Assembly: GCA_002414905.1 (NCBI GenBank)
Contig: DIAY01000014.1
Coordinates: forward strand, 1-64,000
Direction of reading: 5' to 3'
Origin: Holophagales bacterium UBA5066
GTDB lineage: Bacteria > Acidobacteriota > Thermoanaerobaculia > UBA5066
Length of the DNA: 64,000 nucleotides
Position numbers and translations under genes: made by a program. The notes beneath the pieces were generated by a model, which ran no database searches, was not told the origin of the DNA, and saw only the letters and a program-made list of their open reading frames with translations. Shown piece after piece: positions 50,838 to 58,966 of this stretch. Numbering within the stretch: position 1 is the stretch's first letter; each line of letters opens with the position of its first letter.

Positions 50838-53015
50838 TCAGGGAATGTCCGACAGCGGAATCGAGAAGACGATCTCGTCCTCAACCGGCAGCACGCGCGT
50901 CACCGAGAGCTCGGGATTGCGGTCGGGTGCGACGACGAGGACTCCGATCGCCGGGAAGCCCGCGAGTCGCATCGTCCCGTCTCTTCGGGCCTGGAGATCG
51001 CTTCCAGCCAGTCGGCCCTGATCGCTCGGTCCTGAAAACGGAATCCCGTCGACCGACACCGCCGGCGCCCAGTCCGTAACGGGACGACCGTCCGGCCTCA
51101 CGGCCCTCAGCCGAACTGGAGGCCCGGCTGGTGGGAAACGGACCGTCTGGTCACGAGCTTCAACGAGCCGGAAGAAGACGAGGCGACCGCTCCGATCCCA
51201 GGCAAAGAGGCCTGCTCCGTCCGGGACCCGATTCGGCAGGACCGCTACCCCGTCCTCGCCTGCGCGAGCATCCCTGAAGCCGGGAATGGATACGGTCGCG
51301 CCCGCGGCCGGGGCACCGGAAAGCTCGAAAAGAGAGAGACGCCTCCCATCGGCTCGGGTCATGCGGATCTCCGCCAGCTGCTCACGGGTCTCCGAATCCA
51401 CGGTGATGACGACCGGGTCTGAGGGCTCGTAGCCTTCCGCGGTTGCCTCCAGCCGGAGGACGCCGTTCGGTAGAGGCGGAAGTGCAGCCTCACCGTCCGC
51501 CGAAGCCACGGCGATCCACGTCGAGTTCCCATCTCCGACGAGCATCGTCCCCGTGACCCTCGCGCCTGGGACAGGACTGCCTCCCGTCAGCTCGACGACC
51601 CTGGCTCGCAGATCGTTCTGAGGAATCAGGAATTCCAGGTCCGTTCCCATCTTCACGGAGGCCACCGTCTCGAGCACGCGACCCTTCGGCGTCTCGATTC
51701 GCACCTCGTACTGACCGGGGCGCGGCAGCTCGACCTCGAAAGCGCCATCCTCGTCCGTCTCGGCCGTAGTCTCCGAGCCCACAGTTGCAGACGCGAACGA
51801 CAGGCGGACGCCCCCGACCGGGTCGGCTCCTCTCCAGACCTTCCCTCGCACTTCGACGGGCTTGATTCGAATCGTCCGGTTCAATGGCGCGGCCTTTCGA
51901 ATGTCCACGCGAAGGACATCCGAAAGCCCCGCACACCTCCACTTCAAGGCATAGGTCGTGAGCGCCAGCCGCTCGAAGCGAAAAGAGTCGCTCGCAAGAC
52001 CGCGGCGCGTCGAGACGGGCGTGCATCGGGAAAGGTCCGGGGAACCCGTGGAATCCTCGACCTCACGGCAGTCCAGAAGATCCAGCGAAACGGCCTGACC
52101 TGCGAATCGCTCCGCCGCATCGAAAGTAACGGTCAGCGGCGGACGCCGCGCGAGCGGCATGCTCGCCAGACCCAGGGCGGCACGATCGGGAACCCTCACC
52201 TTCACGACGTCCGCGGTCGTCCAGGCCAGCGACTCGAGATAGACCAACCCCTCCGTGGCCGGAGTGTCGAACCAGAACGCCTCCAGGGACGCGCCCCGCT
52301 CGACGACGGTGTCGGCTGGAAAGCGACCTCGGTCCGTGATCAGGATCGGGGACAGGGTCCTCCCCTTTTCCTCGAAATCCTCCGGGTATCTGAAGCCAAC
52401 GTGTAGCTGTCCGAAGTCTCGGCGGAGCCTCGGGAGCGCCGGGAGCTCGACGAGCTCACTCGCAGCCGGATCAATCTTCATGAAACCAATCAGGCGGCGA
52501 GCAGGGTCGAGAACGCCAGCGACCGAAGGCTCCGCAGGCACCGAGACGATCGAGGCCTCCCGCCCCATGCGGCGTTGATAGAGCATTCCGGTCTTCGTCG
52601 ACAAGACATCGATGCGCGAGCCGGCCGGATAGGAGCCCGAGGGAATATGCAGGAGGCCCGCCCTCACGACCTGAATGCGGAGCTCCTGGATCACGGCGGA
52701 CGGCTTCCCGTCCGACGTCACGACGGGCCGCGAGGAGGAAACGACGTCGTCCGACTTCACATCGAGACGGAACGTCCCGTTTGGAACGACCGTCCTTACC
52801 CCCGCCTTGCATCTGAAGGCCGGTGGCGCGTTCTTCGGCAACGACACGTCGAAGAAGCCGACCTCCGCATCGAACGCTCCTGTCACGTCCCGGCCCTCCA
52901 GGGCAAGTCTGATATCCAACGTCTCCGCAGATGCCGTCGTCGCCGTCGCGGCGACGAGCCACGCTCCCACGACCGTCGCCATTCCGGCCGCTGTCAGAAG
53001 GCGAGTGTGGTTCAT
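50838..53015 (-). CDS. Large secreted multi-domain protein with carboxypeptidase-regulatory-like modules
   Basis: A 725-residue protein with a signal peptide (about 1-30) followed by several beta-sandwich modules. Carboxypeptidase-regulatory-like patterns occur at about 395-465 (VEVRGKVWRGADPVGGVRLS then FEVELPRPGQYEVRIETPKG), 475-550 (VPGARVTGTML; LPPLPNGVLRLEATAEGYEP) and 555-620. No catalytic site is visible. It lies 92 bp before the M1 gene on the same strand. Possible roles are surface adhesion or peptidase targeting; no specific claim can be supported. Confidence 0.75.
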   Translation of the reverse strand: MNHTRLLTAAGMATVVGAWLVAATATTASAETLDIRLALEGRDVTGAFDAEVGFFDVSLPKNAPPAFRCKAGVRTVVPNGTFRLDVKSDDVVSSSRPVVTSDGKPSAVIQELRIQVVRAGLLHIPSGSYPAGSRIDVLSTKTGMLYQRRMGREASIVSVPAEPSVAGVLDPARRLIGFMKIDPAASELVELPALPRLRRDFGQLHVGFRYPEDFEEKGRTLSPILITDRGRFPADTVVERGASLEAFWFDTPATEGLVYLESLAWTTADVVKVRVPDRAALGLASMPLARRPPLTVTFDAAERFAGQAVSLDLLDCREVEDSTGSPDLSRCTPVSTRRGLASDSFRFERLALTTYALKWRCAGLSDVLRVDIRKAAPLNRTIRIKPVEVRGKVWRGADPVGGVRLSFASATVGSETTAETDEDGAFEVELPRPGQYEVRIETPKGRVLETVASVKMGTDLEFLIPQNDLRARVVELTGGSPVPGARVTGTMLVGDGNSTWIAVASADGEAALPPLPNGVLRLEATAEGYEPSDPVVITVDSETREQLAEIRMTRADGRRLSLFELSGAPAAGATVSIPGFRDARAGEDGVAVLPNRVPDGAGLFAWDRSGRLVFFRLVEARDQTVRFPPAGPPVRLRAVRPDGRPVTDWAPAVSVDGIPFSGPSDQGRLAGSDLQARRDGTMRLAGFPAIGVLVVAPDRNPELSVTRVLPVEDEIVFSIPLSDIP

Positions 53016-53279
53016 CGGACACCCCCCGAAGGTCCTCTATTGGTCATCCACTCCCTCCATGGAGCTCCACTGGACCCCGGACTCCCGATCGGACGTTCCG
53101 TGAGCTCTTCTCGATCGCGTCACGATTGTCGTCCTGGAAGGGCGGGAGCAGCTCCGAAAGGGAATGCATTTCGCCCGAGCAGAGCGGAGTCTCGCGCACC
53201 CGGCTTCGCCGTTTTCAAGTTCGCGGAAGACGTCTTAGAGAGCCTTGCCGTCCTGCCAATTCTGCCCGGACTCGCCGTT
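53016..53279. other. Non-coding gap between secreted-protein gene and VapBC (305 bp with operator)
   Basis: I see no supported gene here. The weak reading frames are not continuous with a start and ribosome-binding site, and the codon bias seen in real genes of this window is absent. The region holds the promoter of the minus-strand secreted protein gene and the upstream part of the vapBC promoter. Confidence 0.6.
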
Positions 53280-53319
53280 GAGGCATCATGAAGCGCTATG
53301 CGTGATGCTAAGATGCCTC
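53280..53319. promoter_or_regulatory. VapBC promoter/operator with nested inverted repeats
   Basis: Outer arms GAGGCATC (53280-53287) and GATGCCTC (53312-53319), inner arms GCATCA (53283-53288) and TGATGC (53303-53308). An extended -10 element TGCTAAGAT (53306-53314) sits between, placing the start of transcription at about 53321, the first base of the vapB ATG. Fits autoregulation by VapB/VapBC and a possibly leaderless transcript; inferred. Confidence 0.55.
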
Positions 53320-53320
53320 T

Positions 53321-53587
53321 ATGCGAACCACCATGACGCTCGAATCCGACGTGGCCCGTGCCCTGCGCGAGGAGGTCGCCCGGAGCGGGCGCCCCCTGAA
53401 GGCCGTGGTGAACGAGGCGCTCCGGGCCGGGCTCGCCTCCGGGAAGGCGCGTCCGGCGCGACGGTACAGGCTGAAGCCCGTGTCGCTCGGTGGCGTCCTG
53501 CCCGGAGTCGACCTCGACAAGGCCCTGGCGCTCGCCGAGGTCCTCGAAGACCGCGAGATCGCCCGGAAGCTGGAGATGAGAAAGTGA
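53321..53587 (+). CDS. vapB: VapB-type antitoxin (88 aa)
   Basis: A small ribbon-helix-helix-type antitoxin: MRTTMTLESDVARALREEVA fits the N-terminal strand and first helix, and the C-terminal part is basic and flexible (KARPARRYRLKPVS) as in antitoxins that wrap around the PIN toxin. No ribosome-binding site precedes the ATG at 53321, and an internal Met lies at residue 5, so initiation may be leaderless or at 53333. Its stop overlaps the toxin start by 4 bp (GTGA), the usual coupling of such pairs. Confidence 0.85.
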   Translation: MRTTMTLESDVARALREEVARSGRPLKAVVNEALRAGLASGKARPARRYRLKPVSLGGVLPGVDLDKALALAEVLEDREIARKLEMRK

Positions 53588-54009
53588 TCCTCGTCGACGC
53601 GAACGTCCTCGTCTACGCGGTCGACTCCGACTCCCACCACCACCACGCGGCGCGCCGCTGGCTCGAGGCCGCACTCTCCGGGTCGGCTCCCGTCGGGTTC
53701 GCCTGGGTCGTCCTCCTGGCGTTCCTCAGGCTCACGACCCGTCCGGGAATCCTGCGCAAACCGCTGCCGCCGGAGCGCGCCATGGCCTTCGTCGACGAGT
53801 GGCTCGCCCAGCCGAACACCCGGGCCGTCGGACCCGGCGAGGGGCACTGGGCCGTTCTTCGCGCGCTGCTGAAGTCGGCCGGAACCGCCGGGAACCTCAC
53901 CTCGGACGCCCACCTCGCCGCGATGGCGCTCGAGCAGGGGGCGTCGGTCTGCTCCACGGACCGGGACTTCGAACGCTTCCCCGGCGTCGAGCGTGTCGAC
54001 CCGCTCTGA
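53584..54009 (+). CDS. vapC: VapC-type PIN-domain toxin (141 aa)
   Basis: The GTG at 53584 overlaps the antitoxin stop. PIN-domain acidic residues: D5 in VILVDANVLVY, a later acidic residue in the central helices, TSDAHLAAMALE and STDRDFERFPG at the C-terminal active-site strand. PIN toxins of this type are Mg-dependent endoribonucleases that cleave tRNA or rRNA. The length and the TAGNLTSDAH motif match the family. The longer reading frame extending upstream is not used. Confidence 0.9.
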   Translation: MILVDANVLVYAVDSDSHHHHAARRWLEAALSGSAPVGFAWVVLLAFLRLTTRPGILRKPLPPERAMAFVDEWLAQPNTRAVGPGEGHWAVLRALLKSAGTAGNLTSDAHLAAMALEQGASVCSTDRDFERFPGVERVDPL

Positions 54010-54088
54010 AGCCCGGGCTCGCGCCGCCTCATCCGCGGGCGTACTCGTGTCCTCGGCCGCCGCCCCTTCCCGTCTATCATCCCTCCCC

Positions 54089-55573
54089 ATGAGCGAAGCC
54101 AGGCCGGCCGGCCTCCTGCGGTCCTTCCCGAAGGTCTTCTGGGTCTCCAACGTCATGGAGCTCTTCGAGCGGGCGGCCTACTACGGCCTCAACTCGGTTC
54201 TCGCCGTCTACCTCACGGCGGACGTGGCGAAGGGGGGCCTCGGCTTCGGCGAGAGCTCGGTCGGGTTCTTGCAGAGCCTCATCTACGCCTGCACCTACGT
54301 CGTGCCGATCCTGGGCGGGGCGCTGGCCGACCGCTACGGCTACCGCCGGATGCTCCTCATCTGCTTCGCCCTTCTCTCGACCGGCTATTTCGCTGCCGGG
54401 TACATGTCGTCCTACGCCGCGGTCTTCGCGGCCCTCCTCGTGATGGCCACGGGGGGCGGGCTCTTCAAGCCGATCATCTCCGGGACGATCGCCCGCTCGA
54501 CGAACGAGTCGAACTCGGGCTTCGGCTTCGGCATCTACTACTGGATGATCAACCTCGGCGCGTTCCTCGCGCCGCTCGTCGTTTCCATCCTGAAGGGATT
54601 CTCCTGGCGGTACGTCTTCCTCGCCTCGTCCGCCTACGTCGCCCTGATGTTCCTGCCGACGATCTTCATCTATCAGGACCCGCCGCTCCCGGAGAACCGC
54701 AAGACGATCCGCGAGGTTGCGCAGGGGGCCGCGATGGTTCTCGGCGACGCGCGCTTCATGCTGATGATCGTCGTCTACTCGCTCTTCTGGATCCTCTACT
54801 TCCAGAACTTCGGGTCGGTGCTCTGGTTCCTGCGCGACTTCATCGACCCCGCGCCGATGAACGCGGTCTTCGCCTCGCTCGGCCTGCCGTTCACGTTCGA
54901 CGCCGAGTTCGTCACGGTCATCAACGCCGGGACGATCATCCTGCTCCAGGTCTTCGTGAGCCGCATCGTGAAAGACCTCAAGCCCCTCCCGACGATGCTC
55001 GGCGGCGTCGCCATCGGCGCTCTCGGCTTCCTGTGCCTGGCCTTCGCGCAGAACGTCTGGCTCTTCATTGCCGGCATCGCGGTCTTCTCCGTCGGCGAGA
55101 TGACGGCCCACCCGAAGTACTACAGCTACGTCGGCCTCGTCGCCCCGCAGGACAAGAAGGCCGTCTACATGGGCTACGCCTTCCTCTACGGCGTCTTCGG
55201 CAGCCTCATCGGCTCCTCGCTCGGCGGCGAGCTCTACGGCGCCTGGCTGAAGCCCCTCGTCGGGACGCCCGCAGGCCTCATCGCCTCGCGGAACTTCTGG
55301 CTCCTCTTCGTCCTTCTCGACATTCTCGCCGTCGTCGGCCTCTTCTTCTACAACCGCTCGTTCGCCCACGACACCCCCGAGGCGAACGCGAAGGCGCGGC
55401 TCGTCATGATCGGCATCTACGGGCTCTTCATCGTCGTCGGCGTCTTCTTCCTCTGGAAGGCGCTCTTCGGAGGAGCGGAGATCTCCTATAAGACCCTCGT
55501 GCAGGCGCTCATCCTGACGCTCCTCGGCGTGGGCGGCGCTCTGATCAGCCGGGAGAAGCCGGCGACGGCGTAG
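54089..55573 (+). CDS. POT-family proton-coupled oligopeptide transporter (494 aa)
   Basis: ATG at 54089, followed by 12-14 TM segments of a major-facilitator permease. POT/PTR2 signatures: MELFERAAYYGLNSVLAVYL (ExxERxxYY motif), GGALADRYGYRRMLL loop motif and GGGLFKPIISGTIARS. The E-R-Y residues are those used for proton and peptide coupling in known POT proteins. It follows the VapC gene by 79 bp. Likely imports di- and tripeptides, which suits the many peptidases around it. Confidence 0.92.
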   Translation: MSEARPAGLLRSFPKVFWVSNVMELFERAAYYGLNSVLAVYLTADVAKGGLGFGESSVGFLQSLIYACTYVVPILGGALADRYGYRRMLLICFALLSTGYFAAGYMSSYAAVFAALLVMATGGGLFKPIISGTIARSTNESNSGFGFGIYYWMINLGAFLAPLVVSILKGFSWRYVFLASSAYVALMFLPTIFIYQDPPLPENRKTIREVAQGAAMVLGDARFMLMIVVYSLFWILYFQNFGSVLWFLRDFIDPAPMNAVFASLGLPFTFDAEFVTVINAGTIILLQVFVSRIVKDLKPLPTMLGGVAIGALGFLCLAFAQNVWLFIAGIAVFSVGEMTAHPKYYSYVGLVAPQDKKAVYMGYAFLYGVFGSLIGSSLGGELYGAWLKPLVGTPAGLIASRNFWLLFVLLDILAVVGLFFYNRSFAHDTPEANAKARLVMIGIYGLFIVVGVFFLWKALFGGAEISYKTLVQALILTLLGVGGALISREKPATA

Positions 55574-55716
55574 GCGGCGAGGCCCCGTTCGAGGCCGTGC
55601 CCGGCGTCACGGCACTGGCGGTTCATCCCGGTCGATCCGGGTGGAAGAAGTGCACGCCGCGCCCGTTCATGGCATGTTCCGGTCGCGGCGGGCCAGACCC
55701 GCCAAGGAGAGACTCG

Positions 55717-56451
55717 ATGAAGCGGATTTTTGTCCTCGCGGCCGTCCTTGCCCTCGCCGTCGGCTCGTCGGCCCCCGCAGCCGACCTCACGACGTTACAG
55801 AAGGCCTATTTCACTTCCACCAGGCCCGGCAGCTGGGTGAAGTACGAGCAGACGACGACCGACCCGAAGGGAAAGGTTCAGAAGACCGAAGTGACCATGT
55901 CCCGGTTCGGCGGCGGGGGCGACAGCATCTGGTTCGAGATGCGGTCGGTCCCGAAGGAAGGGGCCAAGGGCAAGCCGACCACGATGAAGTACCTCCTGAA
56001 CCCCGACTTCAAGGTCGAAAAGAACGCGCTCGACTACATGAAGTACATCGAGAAGATGATCATGCAGGAGGACGGCAAGGAAGCGATGGAGTACCCGGTC
56101 GACATGATGAGCCAGATGGGCGCCTCGTTCGCGACGAACGTCGATTACGGCGCCAACGTCACGTCGCTCGGCCCCTGCGAGGCCGACGGGAAGATCGGTG
56201 AGAAGGTCCGGATCCAGGGTTCGTTCGACGTCAAGGTCCTGATCGTGAGGATGAAGGGGACGACCGACTCCGAGCTCTGCATGAGCGACTCGATCCCGTT
56301 CGGAAGGCTCTGGGAGAAGACCGTTACGACGAACGACAAGGGCAAGCTGGTGAGCACGGTCGAGATGCGGGTCCTCGATTCCGGGTCGGGCGCCGTCTCG
56401 GCGATCAAGGGACCCGTGAAGAAAATCGAGATGCCGAAGATGCCCTGGTAG
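55717..56451 (+). CDS. Secreted protein of unknown function (244 aa)
   Basis: I choose the ATG at 55717 with AAGGAGAG upstream rather than the in-frame start 120 bp earlier. Residues 1-22 form a signal peptide (ending APAAD). The mature part is beta-rich with two cysteines (CEADGK and LCMSDS) spaced to form a disulfide. No recognised domain. It resembles LolA/LolB-like or carrier folds only in overall length and sheet content. It has its own promoter and a hairpin downstream. Confidence 0.75.
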   Translation: MKRIFVLAAVLALAVGSSAPAADLTTLQKAYFTSTRPGSWVKYEQTTTDPKGKVQKTEVTMSRFGGGGDSIWFEMRSVPKEGAKGKPTTMKYLLNPDFKVEKNALDYMKYIEKMIMQEDGKEAMEYPVDMMSQMGASFATNVDYGANVTSLGPCEADGKIGEKVRIQGSFDVKVLIVRMKGTTDSELCMSDSIPFGRLWEKTVTTNDKGKLVSTVEMRVLDSGSGAVSAIKGPVKKIEMPKMPW

Positions 56452-56464
56452 GTCCTGGTCGTAA

Positions 56465-56508
56465 GGAGGCGGGCCTGCGGGGGACAGGCAGCACGGCCCG
56501 CCGTCCTC
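56465..56508. terminator. Hairpin between convergent secreted-protein and transporter genes
   Basis: GGCGGGCC (56468-56475) pairs with GGCCCGCC (56495-56502), extended by GGAGG/CCTCC outside. No T-run. It may serve both genes. Confidence 0.45.
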
Positions 56509-56523
56509 CCGGCCCCCTCCCCC

Positions 56524-57450
56524 TCAGGGCTTTCCGAACCCCACGAGCAGGACGATTCCTGTCGTCACGACGGCGATCCCCGCGAGAACGCGCGGTCGGA
56601 GGCGCTCCCCGCCGATGGCGAGGGCGAACGGAACGGAGAGGACGGGAGCGAGCGACGTGAGCGCCGCCGCCACGGCCAGCGGCGAGTGCGTGAGGCCCAC
56701 GACGAAAAGCGCCGTCCCGCCGACGCTCTCGAGGAGAAAGAAGGGCCAGGAGCGGCGGATCTCGGCAGCCGGGACGACGAGGGTCGTCCCGCGGCCGCGG
56801 AGAAGCAGGCGGGCGAGCGGCAGGAGCGCGACCGCGAAGCCCATCCGGAACGTGTTCACGGCCGCGACCGGCAGGTCCGCTCCGCCCCGGGCGATGGCGA
56901 ACGTGTTCAGCGCCCAGAAGAACGACGTCGCTCCCGCGAGAAGGACACCTCGCGTGTATCCGAGCCGGTTCCGGAACCCGTCGGCCGGCCCCTCGGTCTC
57001 CACGTCCTCGCCCCGGCGCCTCACGACGGTGACGACGCCCGCCACGACGAGGAGAACACCCAGGAGGCCCGCCACGCCGACGTTCTGCCCCATGAAGACC
57101 CAGCCGGCGAGGGCGGACCAGATCGGGTAGATCGATGAGATGGCAAGGGCGGCCGGCACGCCGAGGACCTGTGCGCTCGCCAGGAAGAGCGCATCACCGA
57201 CGACGTAGCTCCCGACGACGCTGAGCAGGAGCCAGCCCGCCCGGCCCGCCGTCACCTGGCCGAGCCCGCCCGCCGGGCCCATCACGAGCGCCGCCGCGAG
57301 AAAGCAGGGCAACGAGAGGCTCGCGCGCAGCAGGTTGACCGCCATCGGGCTCGAGACGCGGGCCGCGCGGGCGTAGACGTTCGCCGACAGAGCCCAGAGC
57401 GCGGCCGAGCCGAGACAGGCGGCGGGACCGAGGAGAGAGGCGGCGTTCAA
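56524..57450 (-). CDS. EamA/DMT-family transporter (308 aa)
   Basis: A 308-residue protein with ten TM segments arranged as two EamA repeats; the second repeat has GVLLAGATSFFWALNTFAIA, the first has SAALWALSANVYARAA. A short charged loop (about 138-160) separates them. The family exports or imports amino acids, nucleotide sugars or metabolites. The next gene upstream is the 53-residue YqaE-like protein, on the same strand 34 bp away. Substrate unknown. Confidence 0.85.
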   Translation of the reverse strand: MNAASLLGPAACLGSAALWALSANVYARAARVSSPMAVNLLRASLSLPCFLAAALVMGPAGGLGQVTAGRAGWLLLSVVGSYVVGDALFLASAQVLGVPAALAISSIYPIWSALAGWVFMGQNVGVAGLLGVLLVVAGVVTVVRRRGEDVETEGPADGFRNRLGYTRGVLLAGATSFFWALNTFAIARGGADLPVAAVNTFRMGFAVALLPLARLLLRGRGTTLVVPAAEIRRSWPFFLLESVGGTALFVVGLTHSPLAVAAALTSLAPVLSVPFALAIGGERLRPRVLAGIAVVTTGIVLLVGFGKP

Positions 57451-57484
57451 ATGAAGGGACTCGGTCGCGAGGCGGAGGGAGACC

Positions 57485-57646
57485 CTACCGGCGCTCCGGC
57501 CGGCCGCAGACGACGAGCGCGCCGATGACGCCCGGCACCCAGCCGGCGAGCGTCAGGAGGGCGACGAGGAGAATCGTTCCGCACCCCTTGTCGAGAACGG
57601 CGAGAGGCGGGAGAAAGATGCAGAGAAGCGCACGGCCGAGGCCCAT
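57485..57646 (-). CDS. YqaE/Pmp3-family small membrane protein (53 aa)
   Basis: A 53-residue protein with two TM segments joined by a short loop, starting at the ATG 57646 with GGAGAG upstream. MGLGRALLCIFLPPLAVLDK and GCGTILLVALLTLAGWVPGV match the UPF0057/Pmp3 signature (small proteolipid that helps keep membrane potential under salt or cold stress in known cases). It lies 34 bp before the DMT-transporter gene and may be co-transcribed. Short for automatic callers. Confidence 0.85.
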   Translation of the reverse strand: MGLGRALLCIFLPPLAVLDKGCGTILLVALLTLAGWVPGVIGALVVCGRPERR

Positions 57647-57750
57647 TCCCGTATTCTCTCCGAAGATCGCCCGAGGCCCAGGGACGCGTACGCCCGTCGA
57701 ACCGCCCCCGCCTGTCGCTCCCGTCCGACCTCCCTGAAAAGGAGACTGAT

Positions 57751-58890
57751 TTGATCAACGAAACGCTCACCATGATCCCGGGACCGACGCCGGTCCACTC
57801 CCGCATCCTCGGCGCCCTCGCCCGGCCGACGACGTCGCACGTGGCGCCGTCCTTCGTAGAAGAGTTCCAACAGGGCCTCGCCGGCTTCCGCGCGCTCGGG
57901 CAGAGTGAAACGGCGCAACCGTTCATCGTCGCAGGGGGGGGGACCCTCGCGATGGAGATGGCTCTGGTGAACGTCGTCTTCCCCGGTGAAAAGCTCCTCG
58001 TCGTCTCCCACGGCTACTTCGGCGACCGCTTCGGCGACCTCGCGGCCTCCTTCGGGATCGAAGCCGAGGTCCTGAAGTCCGAGTGGGGCCGCGCCGTTTC
58101 TCCCGGGGAGGTCGCGAGCCGCCTCGAGGCCGGCTCCTACGCGGCCGTGACGGTCAGCCACGTCGACACCTCCACCGGCACGTGTGCGGCGGTCGAGGCG
58201 TACGTCGAGGTCCTTCGCGGGCGCCCGGAGCTCTTCATTCTCGATGGCGTCTGCGCGACGGGTGGCATCGACGAGCGGTTCGACGAGTGGGGGGTCGACG
58301 TCCTCCTCACCGGTCCCCAGAAGGCCATCGGCGCCCCTCCGGGGCTCGCCCTCTGCCTCTTCTCGGAGCGTGCCCTGGCACGCCGGAAGAGCCGCAGCCG
58401 TGTTCCGGCCTATTACGCCGACGTGATGCGCTGGCTCCCCGTCATGCTGGACCCCGGGAAGTACTTCTCGACCCCCTGCGTGAACGAGATCGTCGCGCTC
58501 GCCGAGGCGCTCCGCCTGCTCCACGCCGAGGGGCTTCCGGCCCGGTTCGCGCGCCACAGGCGAATCGCCCTCGCCGTACGGGCGGGGCTCGACGCGCTCG
58601 GCCTGAAGCTCTTCACGGCGGAGGACTGCCGGGCCGACACGCTCTCGGTCGTCCTGCTCCCTGAGGGAATCGCCGACGCTGCTTTCCGGAAGGAAGTCGC
58701 CTCCCGGGGCGTCGTCGTCGCAGGCGGGCTCGGGCCGATCGCGGGAAAAGCCTTCCGCCTCGGCCACATGGGGAATATCAACGCCGCCGAAATCGTCGAG
58801 GCTCTCGGGGCGATCGAGGGCGGGCTGGTCGCGCTCGGCGTTCCCGTCACTCCCGGAGCAGCCGTCGCAGCCGCCGCACCGCTCCTCTGA
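57751..58890 (+). CDS. Class V aminotransferase (alanine-glyoxylate/serine-pyruvate type)
   Basis: A 379-residue class V PLP enzyme. The TTG at 57751 follows AAGGAG; an ATG at 57772 starts the usual MIPGPTPVHSRIL. PLP-binding region: HVDTSTGTCAAVEAYV and DGVCATGGIDERFDEWGVDV, with the lysine in TGPQKAIGAPPG. The family uses alanine or serine with glyoxylate or pyruvate. It sits between a divergent YqaE gene and a convergent metalloprotease, with a shared terminator downstream. Confidence 0.93.
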   Translation: MINETLTMIPGPTPVHSRILGALARPTTSHVAPSFVEEFQQGLAGFRALGQSETAQPFIVAGGGTLAMEMALVNVVFPGEKLLVVSHGYFGDRFGDLAASFGIEAEVLKSEWGRAVSPGEVASRLEAGSYAAVTVSHVDTSTGTCAAVEAYVEVLRGRPELFILDGVCATGGIDERFDEWGVDVLLTGPQKAIGAPPGLALCLFSERALARRKSRSRVPAYYADVMRWLPVMLDPGKYFSTPCVNEIVALAEALRLLHAEGLPARFARHRRIALAVRAGLDALGLKLFTAEDCRADTLSVVLLPEGIADAAFRKEVASRGVVVAGGLGPIAGKAFRLGHMGNINAAEIVEALGAIEGGLVALGVPVTPGAAVAAAAPLL

Positions 58891-58914
58891 TTCCGGCGTA
58901 CGGGTGGCGTGACA

Positions 58915-58940
58915 ACGGCCGCCCCCGAGGGGGCGGCCGT
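58915..58940. terminator. 12-bp GC hairpin shared by convergent genes
   Basis: ACGGCCGCCCCC (58915-58926) pairs with GGGGGCGGCCGT (58929-58940), with effective 4-nt loop. Located between the aminotransferase and the metalloprotease stops. Confidence 0.7.
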
Positions 58941-58966
58941 CGCAGTCGTAGGGGTTGATTTCGGGG

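Noticed and set aside
53016..53320. Possible small gene in the gap before VapBC
   Set aside because: No start with ribosome-binding site, no codon bias and no recognisable product; treated as regulatory.
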